Part shown: positions 6,996 to 10,914 of the stretch, piece by piece | Layout: the number at the start of each line of letters is the position of its first letter | Position numbering within the stretch: position 1 is the stretch's first letter | DNA from: Nanobdellota archaeon | Lineage (GTDB): Archaea > Nanobdellota > Nanobdellia > Parvarchaeales > Parvarchaeaceae | Assembly: GCA_021818665.1 (NCBI GenBank) | Contig: JAKATQ010000030.1 | Span: 1 to 10,914, forward strand | DNA: 10,914 nt | Direction: 5' to 3' | Translations under genes and position numbers: made by a program | The notes under the pieces: model-generated | Told to the model about the DNA's origin: nothing | Seen by the model: only the letters and a program-made list of their open reading frames with translations | Databases searched by the model: none

Positions 6996-7802
6996 TCAGG
7001 ACAGGAGCACGCCGCCGTCGACGACTATCTGAGAGCCCGTCATGTAAGATGACATATCCGAAGCTAGGAAAAGAGCGACCTTGCCTATATCATCTGGGTC
7101 ACCCATGCGTCGCATAGGTATCTTGCCGAGGAACTGCTCGAGCATCTTGCCCACGTCGACGTTCTCAGGCATTGGCATGCTCTGCTGCAGTTTTTGCGTG
7201 CCGGGAGTCGATATCCCGCCGGGAGCTATCGCATTCACCCATATCCGATGCGGGGCGAGTTCGAGCGCAACGTTCTTAGTGAATCCCCATAAACCATGCT
7301 TTGACGCGTCGTAGTGTGCTAAGCCAACGGACGAAGGATGTAGTGCGTCGATCGATGTTATGTTTATTATCTTGCCGCCCTGTTTTCTTGCCATCATCTT
7401 CTCGCTCACGTATTTGGTGCACAGGAAAGCCCCCTTCAGGTTCACGTTAAGTACCTCATCAAAGTCCGCCAGAGACATGCTCATGACCGGGATAGTGGGG
7501 TACAAACCCGCATTGTTCACCAGGATGTCCACAGCGCCATACAGTTTGACCGTTTGATCGACCATATTTTTTACTTCGGCCTCCTTCGAGACGTCTGTCT
7601 TTATGTATACGACCTTTAAGCCGCGGGACGCCAGTTCCTTTGCTGCTGACGCCCCAGCATCGCTTCTCTCAGCGATAACGACGTTGGCTCCGGCCTGTGC
7701 AAGACGTATTGCGATGCCGTAGCCTATTCCTACTCCCCCACCAGTTACTATGGCAGTCTTGCCGGAGAGGTTAAGAAGATCTTTGGTTTCGATTCGTGCC
7801 AT
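6996..7802 (-). CDS. Short-chain dehydrogenase/reductase (classical SDR, NAD(P)-dependent)
   Basis: 268 residues from the ATG at 7802, normal for a classical SDR. Visible motifs: cofactor loop TGGGVGIG (20-27), NNAG (96-99), active-site Asn in NVNLKG (119-124), and catalytic Ser150, Tyr164 and Lys168 (Y-x-x-x-K as YDASK), then P-G-G-I-S-T at 194-199 and a C-terminal GSQIVVDGG substrate-pocket end. It would reduce a carbonyl or oxidise an alcohol, sugar or polyol in the cytoplasm; relatives include archaeal glucose/sugar dehydrogenases and 3-oxoacyl reductase-like enzymes, and the substrate cannot be chosen from sequence. The second beta strand ends AERS, with Glu45 and Arg46, leaving NAD versus NADP open. 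The frame is open 18 codons further upstream to 7856, but the TATA box (7825-7832) lies inside that extension and points to transcription starting at 7802, so the shorter protein is preferred. Confidence 0.95.
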   Translation of the reverse strand: MARIETKDLLNLSGKTAIVTGGGVGIGYGIAIRLAQAGANVVIAERSDAGASAAKELASRGLKVVYIKTDVSKEAEVKNMVDQTVKLYGAVDILVNNAGLYPTIPVMSMSLADFDEVLNVNLKGAFLCTKYVSEKMMARKQGGKIINITSIDALHPSSVGLAHYDASKHGLWGFTKNVALELAPHRIWVNAIAPGGISTPGTQKLQQSMPMPENVDVGKMLEQFLGKIPMRRMGDPDDIGKVALFLASDMSSYMTGSQIVVDGGVLLS

Positions 7803-7824
7803 ATCTACTCTAGGTTCATTTTGG

Positions 7825-7832
7825 TTATATAC
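7825..7832 (-). promoter_or_regulatory. TATA box of the dehydrogenase gene
   Basis: The minus strand reads GTATATAA, preceded by AAA. Its centre is 26-27 bases before the ATG at 7802, an ideal leaderless arrangement that fixes the start. Confidence 0.7.
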
Positions 7833-7839
7833 TTTTCGA

Positions 7840-7846
7840 GTATTTT
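7840..7846 (+). promoter_or_regulatory. Weak TATA-like box of the small membrane protein gene
   Basis: GTATTTT, centred 33 bases before the ATG at 7876. It lies only 7 bases from the divergent dehydrogenase TATA box, so both promoters share one short control region. Confidence 0.3.
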
Positions 7847-7875
7847 GCACAAACAACGACGATTATCGCTAATTT

Positions 7876-8121
7876 ATGGGCGCGCCCCGGCTATCCGGCA
7901 TCGTGGCATACGCTACTTTTTGTTTTATGTTCAGCATTCTCGGCGTTGGCGCACTCTTCATCGCGATCAGGTGCTTTCTTCTGATAGTCTTTTGTGTCCT
8001 AATGACATACATAATCACCAACGCCTATAGGCTCATACTCTACGAGTACATGAATGAAAAGAAGCTTCCAAATGGCATAGACGAGAACCTTGTGAAGGCG
8101 TCGCTCAGAACAGATCATTGA
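7876..8121 (+). CDS. Small two-helix membrane protein, 81 residues
   Basis: Two hydrophobic helices, about residues 6-30 and 32-52, are joined by an Arg-containing turn. A charged C-terminal tail follows (NEKKLPNGIDENLVKASLRTDH, split here as about 60-81). Two Cys lie in or near each helix region (16, 33, 40). No known family is recognised. The codon use and the clean hydrophobic/polar split argue that this is a real protein although it is short; no long frame competes on the other strand beyond the dehydrogenase's dispensable 5' extension. It is divergent from the dehydrogenase and converges on the 183-residue membrane-protein gene with a 26-base gap. There is no Shine-Dalgarno site before the ATG. 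Confidence 0.65.
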   Translation: MGAPRLSGIVAYATFCFMFSILGVGALFIAIRCFLLIVFCVLMTYIITNAYRLILYEYMNEKKLPNGIDENLVKASLRTDH

Positions 8122-8147
8122 ATGCTATAAGGGGCATCTAAATACGA

Positions 8148-8699
8148 TTAGTACGGTACAAATGTAACATGGACGTTCCTGAGTCTCTTGAAGAAGGCCT
8201 CATCGGCTGCACGGTCTTCAGGATTTGAAAAGAGATGATCAAAACCCGTCCAGATAGTATACCAGCTTGCAGGGGTCATCAGCAGCCCTATCGTATCGGA
8301 AGGTATGGCGCCTAGGTTCAATGCCGTCAAGATGAAAGCGTCTATAAGCCCTATAATGAATCCTACTACTATCATGATGATTGCTTGATTTCTACGTTTT
8401 ATCCGTTCTCTTAAAAGTATCCTGTAACGTCGCCTGAAATATTCCTTGAGTCGCTGCTTTATAAGTTCTTCGTGGCTGCCATTTCTCGAATCATTCGGTA
8501 TTAGGAGTTGGAGTTCTAAATCCTCACCTTTGTCACGCGTCGCACTTTTCGCTGCGGTGAGGAAATCCTCAGATAGCGCGCGTTCGCTGAACGGCCGCGG
8601 GTCAAAGTCCGAGAATATGTCGTCATAGCTATCAAGTATCAGGCTCACTTCGGTCTTGTTTATGATGTTTTTTATTGCGCTTTCATTTTCCACTGCCAT
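8148..8699 (-). CDS. Membrane protein with SDFDPRPFSERALS motif (conserved, function unknown)
   Basis: 183 residues. The N-terminal 100 or so are cytoplasmic-looking and acidic, with a striking stretch SYDDIFSDFDPRPFSERALS (24-43) followed by EDFL. Next comes a predicted beta segment LELQLLIPND (61-70), then a very basic helix KEYFRRRYRILLRERIKRR (85-103). Two hydrophobic helices follow (about 105-127 and 134-150, containing ASWYTIWTGFDHLF just after), and a polar tail ends in FVPY. From general memory, the same order of features (IFSDFDPRPxSxRALSxDFL, LIP, basic helix, two helices, W-x-x-W-x-G) recurs in unannotated bacterial and archaeal proteins; I cannot name a Pfam family. The basic helix next to the membrane obeys the positive-inside rule. 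The function is unknown. A TATA-like TTTTAAAA at 8729-8736 predicts a leader of about 8 bases. Confidence 0.8.
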   Translation of the reverse strand: MAVENESAIKNIINKTEVSLILDSYDDIFSDFDPRPFSERALSEDFLTAAKSATRDKGEDLELQLLIPNDSRNGSHEELIKQRLKEYFRRRYRILLRERIKRRNQAIIMIVVGFIIGLIDAFILTALNLGAIPSDTIGLLMTPASWYTIWTGFDHLFSNPEDRAADEAFFKRLRNVHVTFVPY

Positions 8700-8728
8700 A
8701 GAGATATATAATATATATAACGCGCTAG

Positions 8729-8737
8729 TTTTAAAAT
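8729..8737 (-). promoter_or_regulatory. TATA-like box of the 183-residue membrane protein gene
   Basis: The minus strand reads ATTTTAAAA, centred about 34 bases before the ATG at 8699. A second AT stretch at 8704-8720 (TATATA repeats) is too close to the start for the usual spacing but could contribute. Confidence 0.4.
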
Positions 8738-8881
8738 CTTCTGACCATAGATGAAGGATATCGTCTGAAATGTCGGGCGAGATAAAATCGGACGCTCTTT
8801 CTACGTATAATTAACTCTCGTACGCCTTGTATAGAGACGGGCGTATTGGCACATGCTCGTAAAGATCATCGCGGCACAAAG

Positions 8882-8889
8882 TTTATAAA
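8882..8889 (+). promoter_or_regulatory. Strong TATA box (TTTATAAA) before a micro-ORF
   Basis: TTTATAAA followed by G, centred 28 bases before the ATG at 8914. It is one of the best-placed TATA boxes in the window. Nothing else recognisable lies between 8740 and 8881. Confidence 0.5.
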
Positions 8890-8913
8890 GCGCAATAATG
8901 TTGATATAAAAGT

Positions 8914-8982
8914 ATGGTAATGGATATCGCAGCGGCGTTTTCTAAGTGCGGATCCTCTAAGACCCATCATAAGCTCTTATAG
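8914..8982 (+). CDS. Possible 22-residue micro-ORF
   Basis: ATG at 8914 opens a 22-codon frame (MVMDIAAAFSKCGSSKTHHK then LL, stop TAG at 8980-8982). It sits at leaderless spacing after a strong TATA box. The product has a short hydrophobic start and a Cys/His/Lys-rich end, and matches nothing I know. The end of the frame overlaps a hairpin (8971-8987). It may be a leader peptide, a small protein, or a non-coding RNA that happens to contain an ATG. The next element on this strand is a frameshifted Yip1-like gene 102 bases on. Confidence 0.3.
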   Translation: MVMDIAAAFSKCGSSKTHHKLL

Positions 8983-8987
8983 AGCTT
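8971..8987 (+). other. Hairpin: 7-bp inverted repeat with 3-base loop
   Basis: AAGCTCT-TAT-AGAGCTT pairs perfectly over seven bases. It spans the stop codon of the micro-ORF and is followed by CCCC and an AT-rich stretch. It could end a short transcript or act as a protein-binding site. Confidence 0.45.
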
Positions 8988-9069
8988 GCCCCTAAATTTG
9001 TTCATATTTTAGTTTAAGTCTTATTCACGTTTATTCTCGGATTTTTGTTGGGCTTTCCGGAAAAATAAA

Positions 9070-9075
9070 GGAGGT
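9070..9075 (+). promoter_or_regulatory. Strong Shine-Dalgarno site (GGAGGT)
   Basis: GGAGGT lies 9 bases before the ATG at 9085. It is the only gene start in the window with a clear ribosome-binding site, and it decides the start of the broken Yip1-like gene. A 10-bp palindrome TTTCCGGAAA (9054-9063) sits just upstream. Confidence 0.7.
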
Positions 9076-9084
9076 AAAAAGAAA

Positions 9085-9424
9085 ATGGAAGAGAACAGCA
9101 GAGAAGAAGAAAATATCGAAAGACCGTTGTATACGCGGCCGGGAAGTGCGAGCAGGTATTTCCACACGGCCCCTGAGAGATTGTGGTCGGCTGGTAAGAT
9201 CGCTGTCTCTCCCAAGCGTGCTTTCCAGAGTACGTGAAAGTCCGTTTTTCAGTGCGTTGATGCGGATTTTCGAGGCGGTGACCGTACCGTTTCTTCTGAC
9301 CATACTTGCGCTGGCGGCGAGCATACCGTTATCGGCCGCATTGGGAAGGATGGACGAAATGGAATCCGACTCCTTAGGTCTAGTAGCCCTTGCCACTGCA
9401 TTTGTGGTGGCGACGCTAGGCTGA
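9085..9424 (+). pseudogene. Frameshifted and truncated Yip1-like membrane protein gene
   Basis: The frame from 9085 encodes 50 residues: a Glu/Arg-rich start, then RYFHTAPERLWSAGKIAVSP and KRAFQST, stopping at TGA (9235-9237). The other plus frame takes over exactly there: RESPFFSALMRIFEAVTVPF and LLTILALAASIPLSAALG, then a polar loop, ALATAFVVATLG and TGA at 9422. Joined, the pieces read SPKRAFQS-x-RESPFFSAL followed by a membrane helix, which is the usual opening of Yip1-domain proteins (helix, SP-x-x-AF-x-x-I-x-x-x-P). Two missing bases between 9231 and 9233 would restore an Ile-Arg junction. A full Yip1 protein has about five helices; only one and a half remain, and no frame after 9424 continues it. 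Yip1 relatives are membrane-trafficking or unknown-function proteins. This is a decayed gene, or less likely two assembly errors. Bases 9425-9479 look like its non-coding tail. Confidence 0.65.
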
Positions 9425-9479
9425 GCGGCTCGGCCCGATGAACCGTTTGGCGAGGGCCTTACACTGAGGGCGGCCCACG

Positions 9480-9487
9480 ATTATAAG
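9480..9487 (+). promoter_or_regulatory. TATA box of the P-type ATPase gene
   Basis: ATTATAAG, centred 28 bases before the ATG at 9512, predicting a leaderless message. Confidence 0.6.
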
Positions 9488-9511
9488 AATAAGTTTCGAC
9501 ACCTTATATTA

Positions 9512-10914
9512 ATGGAATCGGTAAATCTTCCATTCTCCTTAAAACGCCTCCAAGGCATTATAAAGACTTATCCATTGCCGTCCTTCGCGTTTATAGGCTT
9601 GATGTTGGGGATAGCGGTGTTCTTTCTGGTTAGCGGTTCCTCCGCTAACATAGTGTGGTATGTAACACTGGTAATAGGCGGCGCTCCCCTTGTCTATCAG
9701 ACTATAAGAAAAATGCTTTCTGGAAGGTTCGCGGCGGATGTAGTAGCGATGCTCGCGATACTAGTGTCCATAATACTACAGCAATCTTTCGCCGGCGCAA
9801 TAATAGTCCTGATGCAGTCCAGCGGAGAAGGCATAGAGCAGTACGGGTTCAGGCAGGCCTCTTCATCCCTTACCGCACTTCTTGCTAGAGCCCCTAAGAT
9901 AGCGAGAAAACGGGTGGGGGCTCACATAGAAGAGGTGGATGCTACCAAAGTAAATGTAGGGGACGCCGTTGTCATAAGACGGGGCGATTTGATCCCGGTC
10001 GATGGGACCGTCGTTGCGGGAGACGGGTTTGTAGACGAGTCCGCGCTTACGGGCGAGCCTATACCGGTAAGGAAAAAGCTGGGAGACAAGGTCCTTAGCG
10101 GTAGTGTAAGCACATCCGGTACGTTCGAAATAAGGGCTGACAAAGTCAGCCGAGAAAGCCAGTACGCCAAAATAGTCGAACTCGTAAAGAACGCGCAGGC
10201 GCATAAACCGCCGATACAGAGACTCGCTGACAAATATGCGATATGGTTCACACCGTTGACGCTCTTCATCAGCGGAATCGGTTTTCTCATAACGTTCAAA
10301 GTGACTACGGTACTTGCAGTGCTTGTAGTGGCCACGCCCTGTCCCCTGATAATAGCGGTCCCGATAGCGGTGCTTGCGGCAATGAACCGCGCCTCCGGAG
10401 AAGGTATCGTGGTAAAGAGCGGTGCCGCGATAGAGCAGATAGGGGACGCAAAAACGGTGTTTTTCGATAAGACCGGTACGATAACCTTTGGGACCCCTCT
10501 TGTAGAAGATATAATCTCCTTGGGTTATTACAGCAAGAGGGATCTCCTGTATAAATGTGCCTGTCTGGAACAACTATCCTCTCACCCGCTGGCTACCGCT
10601 ATAGTCGATAGGGCGAAAAAGGAATTCAAAAGACTGGAAGTACCTAAAAAATTCAGGGAGACCTTATCTGTCGGAGTAGAAGGATGTCTATCCGGTAAAA
10701 GAATAACCATCGGATCTAAGAAGCTCTTCGAACGAGAGACTGGTGCAAAGTTACCGGATAAGTACGCTTTGATCGTGGAAAAGGCAGGTACGGAGGGCAA
10801 ATTGAGCTTGTTTATAAATGTTGACGGCAGACCGGCTGGGATAATAATACTTACGGACCAGATAAGACCCGGTGTCGAAGCTACCATGCAAAAATTCAAA
10901 GACATAGATCGGAA
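9512..10914 (+). CDS. P1B-type heavy-metal-translocating ATPase, 3' end beyond the window
   Basis: The frame is open from the ATG at 9512 to the window end (467 complete codons). It exports or moves a transition-metal ion across the membrane at the cost of ATP. Features in order: helices MA (about 24-42), MB (46-64), M1 (73-90) and M2 (92-108); actuator domain with DESALTGEPIPV (175-186, catalytic TGE); helix M3 (243-262); M4 with the metal motif TPCPL (275-279); phosphorylation site DKTGT (Asp319); the P1B-specific SSHPLATA (356-363) in the nucleotide domain; and a GxxG-type VGVEG (387-391). The hinge motif GDGxND lies beyond the edge. There is no N-terminal HMA or CxxC domain: only 23 residues precede the first helix. 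TPC rather than CPC or SPC in M4 points to the P1B-5 type, for which nickel and iron have been reported (for example Nia); copper, zinc or cadmium transport is less likely but not excluded. It has its own TATA box. Confidence 0.95.
   Translation, partial: MESVNLPFSLKRLQGIIKTYPLPSFAFIGLMLGIAVFFLVSGSSANIVWYVTLVIGGAPLVYQTIRKMLSGRFAADVVAMLAILVSIILQQSFAGAIIVLMQSSGEGIEQYGFRQASSSLTALLARAPKIARKRVGAHIEEVDATKVNVGDAVVIRRGDLIPVDGTVVAGDGFVDESALTGEPIPVRKKLGDKVLSGSVSTSGTFEIRADKVSRESQYAKIVELVKNAQAHKPPIQRLADKYAIWFTPLTLFISGIGFLITFKVTTVLAVLVVATPCPLIIAVPIAVLAAMNRASGEGIVVKSGAAIEQIGDAKTVFFDKTGTITFGTPLVEDIISLGYYSKRDLLYKCACLEQLSSHPLATAIVDRAKKEFKRLEVPKKFRETLSVGVEGCLSGKRITIGSKKLFERETGAKLPDKYALIVEKAGTEGKLSLFINVDGRPAGIIILTDQIRPGVEATMQKFKDIDR

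Noticed and set aside
7803..7856. 18-codon N-terminal extension of the dehydrogenase frame
   Set aside because: It contains the TATA box, does not resemble the N-terminus of SDR proteins, and the ATG at 7802 has ideal leaderless spacing.
8701..8720. Alternating AT stretch (TATATA repeats) as a repeat element or origin
   Set aside because: It is a short simple-sequence run inside a promoter region, with no repeated arms or associated replication genes.
8821..8845. Inverted repeat TACGCC...GGCGTA as a terminator or riboswitch
   Set aside because: It has only six paired bases around a 13-base loop, with no T run and no larger fold visible.
9054..9063. 10-bp palindrome TTTCCGGAAA before the Shine-Dalgarno site as an operator
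   Set aside because: It is short enough to arise by chance, stands before a pseudogene, and does not overlap a convincing TATA box.
9863..10573. Long minus-strand frame (236 codons) opposite the P-type ATPase
   Set aside because: The plus strand encodes unmistakable ATPase motifs over the whole region; the minus frame has an Arg/Tyr/His-rich nonsense composition typical of an antisense shadow.
1..10914. tRNA, rRNA, CRISPR array, insertion sequence or toxin-antitoxin pair
   Set aside because: I looked for T-loop-like GGTTCRA patterns, regularly spaced repeats, terminal inverted repeats with transposase motifs, and paired small overlapping genes, and saw none.

Overview
The window looks archaeal. 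On both strands, AT-rich TATA-type boxes sit about 25-34 bases before gene starts, so most messages would have almost no 5' leader. Only one (broken) gene has a strong Shine-Dalgarno sequence. ATA isoleucine codons are common, clearly so in the P-type ATPase. The mix of a membrane-anchored YVTN beta-propeller surface protein, small membrane proteins of the YciC and Yip1 types, an SDR dehydrogenase and metal/anion transporters would suit an acidophilic archaeon (ARMAN/Micrarchaeota or Thermoplasmata-like). That placement is inference; no rRNA or other phylogenetic marker is present.

Left part (1-3672, all minus strand): the first 23 codons of a zinc-ribbon protein; a short relic of a major facilitator transporter; a 705-residue surface protein with 14 YVTN-type motifs, enough for two seven-bladed propellers; then an intact 12-helix MFS transporter. 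An 18-bp perfect palindrome overlaps the likely TATA box of the MFS gene and is the best operator candidate here.

Middle (3756-7802, minus strand): a small secreted-looking ORF without a signal peptide, a membrane methyltransferase of the ICMT/CzcN type, an ArsB/YbiR-type ion transporter, a 75-residue orphan, a YciC/GPDPase-membrane-domain-like protein, and an NAD(P)-dependent short-chain dehydrogenase. The ICMT, transporter, orphan and dehydrogenase genes each have their own TATA box. The YciC-like gene lacks a clear one and probably shares the dehydrogenase transcript.

Right part (7876-10914): a small two-helix membrane protein divergent from the dehydrogenase; a convergent 183-residue membrane protein with a conserved-looking SDFDPRPFSERALS motif; a 22-codon micro-ORF with a good promoter and a hairpin over its stop; a frameshifted Yip1-like pseudogene; and a P1B heavy-metal ATPase with a TPC metal motif that runs off the right end.

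No mobile element, CRISPR array, tRNA or rRNA was seen. The loose common theme is membrane transport, perhaps metal or oxyanion homeostasis (P1B ATPase, ArsB-like carrier, CzcN-like methyltransferase). The genes do not form one operon, and no wholly new system is demonstrated. The two decayed genes show ongoing turnover in this stretch.
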